From Actinopolyspora biskrensis (GTDB lineage: Bacteria > Actinomycetota > Actinomycetes > Mycobacteriales > Pseudonocardiaceae): a DNA stretch of 64,000 nucleotides. The stretch spans positions 556,732 to 620,731 of the forward strand of contig NZ_JACBYW010000002.1 in NCBI RefSeq assembly GCF_013408175.1, given 5' to 3'. Shown one piece after another: positions 38,437 through 46,134 of the stretch. Each line of letters begins with the position of its first letter. The stretch's first letter is position 1. A program made the position numbers and the translations under genes. A model generated the notes under the pieces. It was not told the origin of the DNA and ran no database searches. It saw only the letters and a program-made list of their open reading frames with translations.

Positions 38437-39419
38437 GTGCTCTCCCCGACTCCTCGTTGCACGCGCAGGTAAATCATCGTGATCAGCAACAGCAGAACGG
38501 TCATCACCACTCCGATGGCCGAACCGAGGCCGTAACTGGATCCAGCGAACGCCTCCTGGTAGGCGTACACGTTGAGCACCAGGTTCCGTCCCGCGATGCC
38601 GCCTCCGTCGGTCATCACGTAGATCTGGGTGAAGATCTTGAAGTCCCAGATGATCGACTGGATGGTGGCGATGACCAGCAGCGGACGCAGCATCGGCATC
38701 AGCACGCTGCGGGTGGTGCGCCAGGTCGAGGCGCCGTCCAGCGCGGCGGCCTCGATCATCTCGCCCGGTATGGCCTTGATGCCCGCGTACATCGTGACCA
38801 TGACGAAGGGGAAGGAGCACCAGATCACTTCACCCGCGACCAGGGCGAAGGCGACGAAGCGGTCGTAGGTCCAGGAGAACCCCTCCATGCTCTCCAGGCC
38901 GATTCCGCTGAGGACCTCGTTGACGAGGCCGAAGTCCTGGTCGAACAGGAACAGCCACACCGTGGACCCGGCCACGGCCGGGGTGGCCCACGCACCCAGG
39001 GCGGCCAGGAACAGCAGGGTGCGGGGCAGCCAGCGCACCCTGCTCGCCAACACGGCCAGCGCGATCCCCACCGTCAGACTGCCCAGCACGCAGACCGCGG
39101 CGAAGCCGCAGGTGTTGAGCAGCACCATCCAGAACCGCGCGTCCCCGAGCAGGGCGGTGTAGTTGCCGAGTCCGCGGAACTCCAGCGGGGCACCCCCGCT
39201 CGCCTGGGCCTGCCCGTACTCGTACAGCGAGAGCTGCACGAGTTGATAGAGCGGGTAGGCCATCACCGCGAGCAGCACGATGCCGGTCGGGGCGAGGTAC
39301 AGAGCGGCGGTGCGTCCGTTCGTTCGGGGCCCGCGCGGACGCGGCCGACGGCGGTTCCCGGCCCGAGGGGGAGGCAGTCGCCGTGCGGTGTCCGGCTCGG
39401 TGCTGGACTGGGCGGTCAT
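38433..39419 (-). CDS. Sugar ABC transporter permease, MalF/DasB-like
   Basis: A 328-residue CUT1 permease. An arginine- and proline-rich cytoplasmic N-terminus precedes six helices, with the EAA loop GEMIEAAALDGASTWRTTRSVLMPM. The start at 39419 is chosen over an in-frame ATG 12 codons upstream; neither has a strong ribosome site. It lies 85 bases after the solute-binding protein gene and overlaps the second permease. Confidence 0.88.
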   Translation of the reverse strand: MTAQSSTEPDTARRLPPPRAGNRRRPRPRGPRTNGRTAALYLAPTGIVLLAVMAYPLYQLVQLSLYEYGQAQASGGAPLEFRGLGNYTALLGDARFWMVLLNTCGFAAVCVLGSLTVGIALAVLASRVRWLPRTLLFLAALGAWATPAVAGSTVWLFLFDQDFGLVNEVLSGIGLESMEGFSWTYDRFVAFALVAGEVIWCSFPFVMVTMYAGIKAIPGEMIEAAALDGASTWRTTRSVLMPMLRPLLVIATIQSIIWDFKIFTQIYVMTDGGGIAGRNLVLNVYAYQEAFAGSSYGLGSAIGVVMTVLLLLITMIYLRVQRGVGEST

Positions 39420-39504
39420 CTGATGAAACCCGTTTTCCGGTGTTCGGTGTGCCACCCGTTGGTTCTTGGCCGGGTGCGCTCGTTCGGGGTCCTGCTACGA
39501 CCGG

Positions 39505-40782
39505 TCACCGAAACGCCTCGTCCATGCGCCGGGCCGCGTCTTTCGTGGTGCTGCGCACCCCGTTGCCGTTGGCTATTCGCTGCACCATCGTCGGCAGGAT
39601 CTCCTGGGCGTCGATCTCGGACCACGCGGGTGTGCTCGGAACGAACCGAGTGCCCGACTGCAGCGTTTCGACGAAGGGCTGCACCGTGGGGTCGTCCGAA
39701 GCGACCTGGTCCTGAACGCCTTCGAGCGTGGGCAGGTATCCCATGGCTTCGTACATCTGACGCTGGTATTTCTCGCCCGCAAGAACCCGGATGAATTCCT
39801 GGGCCAGTGAGGACCTGTCCGAGGAGCGCAGCACTCCGAGAAGGTTTCCTCCGGCGAAGGCTGGCGCGATCGAACCCGGTTCGGTGCCGGGCAGCGGGAC
39901 GACGTCGTAGTTCTCGCCCGCCGCCCCGGCGTCGACGGCCGAGCGGTTGAAGTCTCCCCCGATGGTCATGGCTGCTTTTCCGCCCGCGAAAGCCTGCACG
40001 CTTTCCGTTCCGGTCAACTGCGCGCACTGCTCGGGCGGGCAGACGGAGGGATCGATCAGTTCGGTGTAGCGGCGGATGCCGGTGCGGGCTTCCTCCGCGT
40101 CGATCGCCGATTCCCAGGAACCGTTCTTCGTCGCAAGCTCACCCCCGGACGCCCAGATGAACGGCATCATCGCGTAGGTGTACTTCCCGCCAGCCGAGAT
40201 GCCGTACATGTCCGGACGTTCGGTGTGGACTCTCCGCGCCGTCTCGGCGAGTTCCCCGAGGGTTCGTGGTGGTTCGAGGTTCAACTCCTCGAACACGTCC
40301 GTGCGGTAGTAGAGCGCGCGGACACCGGTGAACCAGGGGACACCGTAGGTTTTCCCGTTCACTCCGGCGGTTTCCAGGACCGACTCGGACAGGTCGTCGG
40401 CCGCGGGCCACTGCTCGAGCATCTCGTCGAGCTCGGCCATTCCGCCTGCCGCTACGTAACTGGCCAGATCGGTGTTGCCGAATTCGGCCACGTCCGGGGC
40501 GCTCGACGGATCGTTGAACGCGCCGGTGAATCGTTCCGACCGAGTGTCCACCGCGATGTAGCGAACATCCACGGTGACGTCGTCGTGGGTGTTCTCGAAT
40601 TCCCGGACGGCCGAGTTCACCACTTTTTCCTTCGGGGAGCGGTTGGCTTCGTCGAACAGCCACACCCGCAGGGTTCCGGTGCGTTTGTCTGCGCCGGAGC
40701 CGGACTGGTCGACCTGGGGCGGTCCACAGCCGACCAGCAGTGTTCCGGCTACGGCCACGGCGGCTAATCTCCAGAACCGCAT
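39505..40782 (-). CDS. Sugar-binding lipoprotein of ABC importer (DasA-like)
   Basis: A 425-residue family 1 solute-binding protein. The signal peptide ends in the lipobox LLVGC (Cys19), so it is a membrane-anchored lipoprotein. Motifs of sugar-binding proteins are visible (FENTHDDVTVDVRYI, YGVPWFTGVRALYYRTD, GGKAAMTIGGDFN). It is the first gene of the importer-hexosaminidase operon. GGAGG lies 4 bases before the ATG. A 15-bp IclR-type operator begins 2 bases further upstream and a dre-like site lies about 84 bases before the start. N,N'-diacetylchitobiose or a muramyl sugar is the inferred ligand. Confidence 0.88.
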   Translation of the reverse strand: MRFWRLAAVAVAGTLLVGCGPPQVDQSGSGADKRTGTLRVWLFDEANRSPKEKVVNSAVREFENTHDDVTVDVRYIAVDTRSERFTGAFNDPSSAPDVAEFGNTDLASYVAAGGMAELDEMLEQWPAADDLSESVLETAGVNGKTYGVPWFTGVRALYYRTDVFEELNLEPPRTLGELAETARRVHTERPDMYGISAGGKYTYAMMPFIWASGGELATKNGSWESAIDAEEARTGIRRYTELIDPSVCPPEQCAQLTGTESVQAFAGGKAAMTIGGDFNRSAVDAGAAGENYDVVPLPGTEPGSIAPAFAGGNLLGVLRSSDRSSLAQEFIRVLAGEKYQRQMYEAMGYLPTLEGVQDQVASDDPTVQPFVETLQSGTRFVPSTPAWSEIDAQEILPTMVQRIANGNGVRSTTKDAARRMDEAFR

Positions 40783-40792
40783 GACACCTCCG

Positions 40793-40828
40793 TTGCGTTC
40801 AGTGCAACGTTTGTTCTGTTCTGTGCAA
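40793..40828. promoter_or_regulatory. Tandem 15-bp operators upstream of the importer, probable IclR-family sites
   Basis: Proximal site TTGCGTTCAGTGCAA (40793-40807) and distal site TTCTGTTCTGTGCAA (40814-40828) match at 12 of 15 positions. They start 21 bases apart, two turns of the helix. The proximal site abuts the ribosome site. The complement of the site before the deaminase (TTGCGTTCGATGCAA) matches the proximal one at 13 of 15. Confidence 0.65.
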
Positions 40829-40862
40829 TAGAGCTGATGCTAAGTGGCCAGTCGGGCCGAAA

Positions 40863-40878
40863 CAAGGTCTAGACCGGT
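40863..40878. promoter_or_regulatory. DasR-type (dre-like) operator upstream of the importer
   Basis: The palindrome GGTCTAGACC (40866-40875) is the core of the DasR site; 12 of 16 positions match the Streptomyces consensus. It lies about 84-93 bases before the sugar-binding protein gene. DasR represses amino-sugar genes until GlcN-6-phosphate accumulates. Confidence 0.55.
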
Positions 40879-41007
40879 AGAGATGTCGGTGTGCTCGTGC
40901 TCGCGGATCGGTGCTCCTGCAGGGTTCCGCCACGAGTCCCCGGACAGTTTTTCCGGTCGAGTCGTTGGTGGGGACGGGGTTTTCTTCGGCGGGGCAGCGC
41001 CGATCCC

Positions 41008-41145
41008 ACCCGATCGGCTCGTGCCGCCGCGGTTCCTCCCGTGGTGCTCTCGCGAGGACGGACCCGGCGTCGTGCAGGTGGCCCTGATATCGGGGCACCC
41101 GCTCACGAACCCGCGAGAGGTCCCGCTCGGCAACCACCCACGACG
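41008..41145 (+). repeat. Dispersed intergenic repeat, copy B
   Basis: This is the partner of 13526-13660. Its outer arms CTCTCGCG (41047-41054) and CGCGAGAG (41112-41119) can pair around inner stems CGTG/CACG and GGTG/CACC. A structured transcript or DNA cruciform is possible, but the middle is not conserved between copies. Confidence 0.6.
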
Positions 41146-41165
41146 ATCCGGAGGGAGGACACCGG

Positions 41166-42299
41166 TCAGCCTCGGAATGCCAACACGACAGCTCCGGGGG
41201 CTCCGACGGTCTCGGCGACGGGCCCGAGCCGTCCCGTGCTCCGGTCACGTGGCAACCGGGTGATGGTCCCGGAGTTCTGATTGGACACGTACAACCAGCG
41301 CCGACTCGGGGCGAGTGTGCAGTGACGCGGCCAGGCGCCGCCGGTGGAGACGGTGTCGCTCAGCCGGAGCCGAGCTCCTCGGTTCCCGATGGTGAACACG
41401 GCCACGGTGTCGTCCCCGCGGTTGGTGACGTAGCAGAACCGCCCCGCGCTGTCGACCGCGATCTCGGCCGGGAAGTTCTCACCGTCGGCGTCCGGCGGTC
41501 GGGTGTCGAGGGTGGAGACGGTGGTGAACTCTCCGGAGTTGGCGTGCCACTCCAGCACCGTCACGGTGCTGGCGAGCTCGTTGACCAGGTAGGCGTACCG
41601 CCCCTCGGGGTGGAATTCCACGTGCCTGGGGCCGTTGCCGCTCCGGACCGGCAACCGTTGGTTGAGCCGCAGCTTTCCGTCCACTGCGTCCAGGTGGTAG
41701 GTGTGCACGGCATCGGCGCCGAGGTCCACGGTGATGACCCACCGGCCGCTCGGATCGGTGATCACCTGGTGTGCTTTGGGGGCGCGTCGTGTCGCGGAGT
41801 GCTGAACCAGATCGGTGGGTTCACCGACGGCCCCGTTCCCCTCCAGGCGATGGACCGCGACCGTTCCGTCGGTGTAGTTGGCGGTCAGCAGGAAGCGCCC
41901 CGTCGGATGAACGCTCAGGTGTGTGGGGCCTGCGCCTTCGCTGGACCGCGTGTTCAGTATCCGGGGGTTCCACGGGTCGTCGAGGTTCAGCGCAGTGATC
42001 GATCCGTTCGGGACCAGCTCGTTGGTGGTGTACAGGACGTGGCGTTGCCGGGAGAAGGCCAACCACGACGCGTCCGGAACTCCGTCGATCGTGCTCCTGG
42101 GGCGGAGCGCGCCGGAAGCGGTGTCGTGCGCGACGACCTGGAGGCCCTTTCCGGGAGGGTCGGTCCAGCTGAAGCTGCCGAGGTACACGGGGCGGTGGTG
42201 ACCGGCAGACTGGGCGCTGCTCGTGCCCGCCAGGACCGTGGTGGTTCCCACCGCGCCGAGCGCGGTGAGGAAAGCGCGACGATTCGGGGTGGTGGCCAA
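41166..42299 (-). CDS. Tat-exported lactonase family (beta-propeller) protein
   Basis: A 377-residue secreted protein. The N-terminus carries a twin-arginine signal (NRRAFLTALGAVG) with cleavage likely near AQS. The remainder is a seven-bladed beta-propeller of the 6-phosphogluconolactonase/carboxy-muconate cyclase type, with repeats such as PTHLSVHPTGRFLLTANY, PRHVEFHPEGRYAYLVNE and PRHCTLAPSRRWLYVSNQ. A dre-like site lies about 110 bases upstream, placing it in the putative amino-sugar regulon. Hydrolysis of sugar lactones outside the cell, for example oxidised chito-oligosaccharides, is a speculative role. Confidence 0.82.
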   Translation of the reverse strand: MATTPNRRAFLTALGAVGTTTVLAGTSSAQSAGHHRPVYLGSFSWTDPPGKGLQVVAHDTASGALRPRSTIDGVPDASWLAFSRQRHVLYTTNELVPNGSITALNLDDPWNPRILNTRSSEGAGPTHLSVHPTGRFLLTANYTDGTVAVHRLEGNGAVGEPTDLVQHSATRRAPKAHQVITDPSGRWVITVDLGADAVHTYHLDAVDGKLRLNQRLPVRSGNGPRHVEFHPEGRYAYLVNELASTVTVLEWHANSGEFTTVSTLDTRPPDADGENFPAEIAVDSAGRFCYVTNRGDDTVAVFTIGNRGARLRLSDTVSTGGAWPRHCTLAPSRRWLYVSNQNSGTITRLPRDRSTGRLGPVAETVGAPGAVVLAFRG

Positions 42300-42636
42300 T
42301 TCGTCTCCTCGAAGTCGTTCGTGCGGACCGGGGAACGGGTCGGTCGTGGTTCGGGGGCGGTTCGCCGGTCCGGCGGCTTCGGTTAGTGTGCCGCACTTTC
42401 GCCGAATGGACTAGACCAAAGTTTCGATGAATCGCCGATCGCCATCCGCGGCGCGGCGCCCGTGGCGGAACAGGGGCGGGCAGCCACGCGGTTGTTCGAA
42501 CCGTTCCCGTCCCGGATGGACCGTGCGGGGCGACCGGATCGCAGAGAGGCGCTGTTCGAGGAGGTGTCCGCAGCGAGAGCGGTGGGGTGGAGCGAGTGCT
42601 CCGACGGACGGAACTGCCCGGTGAGCGAAACCTCCG
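42300..42636. other. Control region upstream of the lactonase
   Basis: It contains a dre-like site at 42405-42420. No gene is supported in the remaining sequence up to the deaminase stop. Confidence 0.5.
42405..42420. promoter_or_regulatory. DasR-type (dre-like) operator upstream of the lactonase
   Basis: TGGACTAGACCA (42407-42418) differs from the dre core TGGTCTAGACCA at one base; 12 of 16 consensus positions match. It lies 106-121 bases before the lactonase start. Confidence 0.5.
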
Positions 42637-43941
42637 TCAGAAGAAGGTGCGTACGAGATCGACCACTTCGTCTCCGTCGACGAGCGGTATCAGCGGCCAC
42701 TTGTCGAACACCGTGCACGGATGCGAAAGCCCGCACTCGAACCAGTCGCCGACCTCCGTGGCGGAGTCCGCGGGCACCCGGACGAAAGCGTGCTGGTCGG
42801 CCAGTTCCGTCACCCGCGCACCCTTCAGCGGGCGGCTTCCGTCGCCGGTGCGCACCCGCTGCGGCTGTGGGAGGTCCTGGTCGAAGGAGGCATCGCGCCT
42901 TCCGAGGGTCAGCAGCACCAGATCCGGTTCGGGGCGGGAGACGACCTGGGCCAGTACGCGCAGTGCGGGGCGGAAGGGCTCTTCGGGACCTGCAAGTCGG
43001 TGGGCACGTCCGAAGGGCGACATGGTGCGGTACAAACCGTGGTCGTGGGTTATGTAGGAGCCGCTGCGCAGGACCGGGACGACGGGCCTGTCCAGTCCCC
43101 ACGGCGTGGTGAGCGCCTCGGCCACCTGGTCGAAGTAGGAGCTCCCGCCCGCTGTCACGAGAATCTCGTCGACCTCGTCGAACAGCCCCGCCTGTGAGAC
43201 ACCGGTGACGACTTCGCGCATCCCGGAGAGGTAGTCGTCCACGGCGACCAGGTCGGTGTCGCTGAGATCGTGCGACATCGCGGCCTCGTAACCGGCGATA
43301 CCGGCCAGGCGCAGGTTCGGGCTCGCGTGCACCGCCCGCGCGACCTCCAGCGCCTCCGTGGCGTTCCTGACCCCCGTGCGCCCGTCCTGTCCGCCGAGCT
43401 CGACCAGTACGTCCACGGGGCGGCGACACTCGGCAGCGGACAGCGCCTGCTCCATCAGTTCCACGTTCCGCGTGGAGTCGACCCAGCAGCAGAAGAGGAA
43501 TTCGGGGTCCCGTTCCAACTCCGAGGCGAGCCAGGAGAGTCCGTTCGGATCGACGAGTTGGTTCGCCAGCAGGACACGGCTCGTCCCGAACGCTCGGTAG
43601 ACCCGCAGTTGACTGATGTTGGCTGCTGTGATCCCCCAGGCGCCGTGGTCGAGTTGGCGCTGGAAGAGCTGTGGCGCCATGGTGGTCTTGCCGTGCGGGG
43701 AGAGCAGTACGCCGTGACGCGAACACCAGTCGGCCATCGTCGTCAGGTTGTGCTCCAGCGCGGGGCGGTCCAAAAGCAGCAGTGGGCCCACGAATCCGCT
43801 GTCCCGGAGGTTCGGGCGCGTCCGGAGGAACTGCTCGACCGTGCTGCCGAAGGCCTCGGAGGGCATTCCCTTGAAACGCCAGTCGATTCGCTCGTCCCGC
43901 AGACCGCGTACTGCCGCTCGGTCCATAGTCGCCGCCCGCAC
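42637..43941 (-). CDS. PLP-dependent amino acid deaminase/aldolase, D-amino-acid type
   Basis: A 434-residue fold-type III PLP enzyme of the D-threonine aldolase / D-serine dehydratase group. The alanine-racemase-like barrel has the PLP lysine in LSPHGKTTMAP, and the C-terminal domain carries the metal-binding pattern ECGLSHPCTVF. It should deaminate or cleave a D-hydroxy amino acid, releasing an enamine/imine. The GTG at 43941 is preferred because GGAGG lies 4 bases upstream; the ATG at 43926 is 19 bases away. An IclR-type operator abuts the ribosome site. The IclR and RidA genes are divergent. Confidence 0.78.
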   Translation of the reverse strand: MRAATMDRAAVRGLRDERIDWRFKGMPSEAFGSTVEQFLRTRPNLRDSGFVGPLLLLDRPALEHNLTTMADWCSRHGVLLSPHGKTTMAPQLFQRQLDHGAWGITAANISQLRVYRAFGTSRVLLANQLVDPNGLSWLASELERDPEFLFCCWVDSTRNVELMEQALSAAECRRPVDVLVELGGQDGRTGVRNATEALEVARAVHASPNLRLAGIAGYEAAMSHDLSDTDLVAVDDYLSGMREVVTGVSQAGLFDEVDEILVTAGGSSYFDQVAEALTTPWGLDRPVVPVLRSGSYITHDHGLYRTMSPFGRAHRLAGPEEPFRPALRVLAQVVSRPEPDLVLLTLGRRDASFDQDLPQPQRVRTGDGSRPLKGARVTELADQHAFVRVPADSATEVGDWFECGLSHPCTVFDKWPLIPLVDGDEVVDLVRTFF

Positions 43942-43952
43942 CGAACCTCCAG

Positions 43953-43988
43953 TTGCATCGAACGCAATGAGTGTTGCATATATTGGTA
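43953..43988. promoter_or_regulatory. Operator between the deaminase and iclR genes
   Basis: TTGCATCGAACGCAA (43953-43967) is a near-palindrome. A second TTGCAT half-site begins 21 bases on, at 43974, repeating the spacing seen before the importer. It lies 2 bases upstream of the deaminase ribosome site and 145-180 bases before the iclR start, so it can control both directions. Confidence 0.65.
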
Positions 43989-44132
43989 CGGTGCTGTTTA
44001 GCATCCCGGTGGGTGCGCGTCAACGTGGACAGCGGGTGTCCGCGAACCGAAACCCCTGCGCAGCGCGATAGTGAGTATGAGGGAGCGGCTCGTGTGCGGA
44101 GTCGCCGCCCCGGACGGATCGAGGGCGAGGGA

Positions 44133-44882
44133 ATGAGTCAGAGCCTGCAGCGTGGACTCGCGTTGCTCAACACCTTGGCGGAAGGGCCGCGGAACCTCGA
44201 TCAGCTGGCGGAAGCAGCGGGAGTGCACAAGTCCACCGCGATGCGACTGCTGCGCTCCCTCGAGTCCGCGAGGTTCGTGAACCGCCCCGACGCGCACCAC
44301 TACAGGCTGGGGAGCGCGTTGTTCGAACTGGCCAACTGCGCGCTGGACGGGATCGACGTGCGTGCCGCCGCCCGCGGGAAGCTGCGGGAACTGGGCGAAC
44401 GCACCGGCCACACGGTGCACTTGGCGGTGCGGGAAGAGGACAGAGCCGTCTACGTGGACAAAGTGGACAGCAGTCGTTCGGTGCGGATGTACTCCAGGGT
44501 AGGGGCGCGAGCTCCACTGCACTGCACCGCGGTCGGGAAGGTGCTGTTGTCGGGCATGCCCGAACAGGACAGGAGGGAACTGGCCGCGAGGCTGGAATAC
44601 CCCGCGTTGACCGAACGCACCGTCACCGGCGCGGAGTCGCTCCTGGCGGAAGTGGACCGGGTGCTGGCCGAGGGGTGCGCCTTCGACCGCGGGGAGCACG
44701 AGGACTTCGTGCACTGCGTCGCGGCCGGAGTGCGCGATCCCCGTGGAGCGGTCGTCGCCGCGGTCTCCGTCTCCGTTCCGAAAGTGCTGCTCGACTTCGA
44801 CGAGTTGCTCGGCTGGAGCGGGGAACTGAAAGAAGCGTGCGCGCACATCTCGGCCGAACTCGGCTGGCAACCGCACGGATGA
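44133..44882 (+). CDS. IclR-family transcriptional regulator
   Basis: A 249-residue regulator. The N-terminal winged helix (about residues 3-60) has the recognition segment GVHKSTAMRLLRSLE. The C-terminal IclR effector domain (70-245) includes GARAPLHCTAVGKVLLSG and GVRDPRGAVVAAVSVS. The ATG is preceded by GAGGGCGAGGGA. It forms an operon with a RidA gene 22 bases downstream and is divergent to the deaminase. It most likely binds the TTGCGTTC-type operators at both promoters. Effector could be a D-amino acid or sugar acid. Confidence 0.9.
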   Translation: MSQSLQRGLALLNTLAEGPRNLDQLAEAAGVHKSTAMRLLRSLESARFVNRPDAHHYRLGSALFELANCALDGIDVRAAARGKLRELGERTGHTVHLAVREEDRAVYVDKVDSSRSVRMYSRVGARAPLHCTAVGKVLLSGMPEQDRRELAARLEYPALTERTVTGAESLLAEVDRVLAEGCAFDRGEHEDFVHCVAAGVRDPRGAVVAAVSVSVPKVLLDFDELLGWSGELKEACAHISAELGWQPHG

Positions 44883-44904
44883 TCCGATTCGAGAGGAAGA
44901 GCGC

Positions 44905-45297
44905 ATGTCGACAAGCGTTATAACCACTCCGAACGCCCCGAGGCCTCCGGCCGGTGTGCCGCTGTCCCAGGCGGTGCGCAAGGGGAACCTCGTGCAGGTC
45001 TCCGGACAGACCGGAGTCGATCCCACCACCGGAGAGCCCGTTTCCGGTTCGGTGGCCGAGCAGACGGAACAGGCCCTGCGCAACGTGTTCGCCATCCTCG
45101 ACGAGGCGGGGTCCGGGCCCGGGGACGTTCTCATGCTGCGGGTGTATCTCACCGACGTGGCGCACTTCGCGGAGATGAACGAAACCTACGCCAGGGTGGT
45201 CGGGGAGCCGTATCCGGCGCGGACCACCGTCTACGTCGGGCTTCCGCCCGCCCTGCTGGTCGAGATCGACGCGCTGGCGGTGCTCGGGGACGAGTAG
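44905..45297 (+). CDS. RidA-family reactive enamine/imine deaminase
   Basis: A 130-residue RidA (YjgF) protein. The catalytic arginine lies in YPARTTVYVGLP, with the substrate loop VSGQTGVDPTTGE. RidA proteins hydrolyse 2-aminoacrylate and similar imines released by PLP deaminases. Here it is co-transcribed with the IclR regulator and paired across the promoter with the PLP deaminase, so its job is probably to finish that reaction. GAGAGGAAGAG precedes the ATG. Confidence 0.9.
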   Translation: MSTSVITTPNAPRPPAGVPLSQAVRKGNLVQVSGQTGVDPTTGEPVSGSVAEQTEQALRNVFAILDEAGSGPGDVLMLRVYLTDVAHFAEMNETYARVVGEPYPARTTVYVGLPPALLVEIDALAVLGDE

Positions 45298-45439
45298 GAC
45301 CTCGGTCGGCGCGGCGACCGGGACGACGATCCCGCCCGCGGGAGCGTGCTCGCCCGAGGTGCTCGCCCATCTGGTGAAGTCGCGGTCGGGGGACGGCGCG
45401 ACGGCCCGGAATGCCGGGACGTCCGCCGTTTCGCGTGCG

Positions 45440-45856
45440 TCAGTTGACGGGGCCCGTGTACTTCTCACCGGGTCCCTGGCCCGGCGGGTCCGGTTCCGCC
45501 GAAGCCTCCCTGAAGGCCCGTTGCAGCGTTTGCAGACCGTCCCGCATCGCTCCCGCGTGGGGGCCGAGGTACTCGACGGAAGAGGTGATCAGTCCGGCCA
45601 GCGCGGTTATCAGCCGACGTGCCTCGTCCAGGTCACGCACGGGAGCCGTGTCGGGATCCTCCTCGGCCAGCCCCAGTTTCTCCGCCGCCGCCGACATCAG
45701 CATCACGGCCGATCGGCTGATTATCTCCACGCTTGGAACACTGTCCAGGTCACGGACGTTGTCCGTAGTACCCGCGGTGTCGAGGTGCTGCCCGTACTCA
45801 CTGTCGGTCGTTCGTCCGGTGGGCTCGGGGGGCTCGGTTGGCTGCGGCTCGGTCAC
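45440..45856 (-). CDS. DUF1844 protein
   Basis: A 138-residue soluble acidic protein of the DUF1844 family (IISRSAVMLMSAAAEKLGL, DLDEARRLITALAGLI). In actinobacteria it is regularly placed beside infC, as here, but its function is unknown. The GTG at 45856 is taken as start because upstream codons run through a hairpin and lack conservation. No good ribosome site is seen. Confidence 0.8.
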   Translation of the reverse strand: MTEPQPTEPPEPTGRTTDSEYGQHLDTAGTTDNVRDLDSVPSVEIISRSAVMLMSAAAEKLGLAEEDPDTAPVRDLDEARRLITALAGLITSSVEYLGPHAGAMRDGLQTLQRAFREASAEPDPPGQGPGEKYTGPVN

Positions 45857-45881
45857 GCCTGTTACTGTTGCATGCGCGCAA

Positions 45882-45902
45882 CGCCCCCGAACCTCGGGGG
45901 CG
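45882..45902 (-). promoter_or_regulatory. Hairpin in the DUF1844 leader
   Basis: CGCCCCCGA pairs with TCGGGGGCG around a 3-base loop, ending about 26 bases before the DUF1844 start. On the minus strand it is followed by a GTTGC-N6-GCAAC hairpin. It could be an attenuator or protein-binding leader. Confidence 0.45.
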
Positions 45903-45994
45903 TAAAAGTGGAGCCCCGCTCCCACCCGCGTGGCTGATTCGCAGGCTGCCGGGTCCCGATCCCGCCACGGACGTCGTCCGACGGTGGATTGAAA

Positions 45995-46010
45995 CGGTAT
46001 TGCCATACCG
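45995..46010. promoter_or_regulatory. Palindrome between DUF1844 and infC
   Basis: CGGTAT-TGCC-ATACCG is a perfect 6-4-6 inverted repeat, next to TTGAAA (45989-45994), a possible -35 box reading toward infC. A candidate operator for the translation-factor operon. Confidence 0.4.
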
Positions 46011-46033
46011 GTTCGATCGGTTGGAGTAAGAGG

Positions 46034-46062
46034 GTCCCGTCAGGTCTGCAGGCCCACGGGAC
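46034..46062 (+). promoter_or_regulatory. Stable leader hairpin upstream of infC
   Basis: GTCCCGT (46034-46040) pairs with ACGGGAC (46056-46062), and inside it GGTC pairs with GGCC around a TGCA loop. It lies about 70 bases before the infC start, where ribosomal-protein leaders act in other bacteria. Confidence 0.5.
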
Positions 46063-46134
46063 GGCTGCATTGCTCTAGGGGCGAGCTTCACGCCGCGGTG
46101 CAGCATAGGAACGCCATCGAACCGAGGAGGCCCC

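Larger units (their letters stand above)
40783..41165. other. Control region of the importer operon plus repeat copy B
   Basis: It holds two tandem operators (40793-40807, 40814-40828), a dre-like site (40863-40878) and repeat copy B (41008-41145). No gene is supported. Confidence 0.6.
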
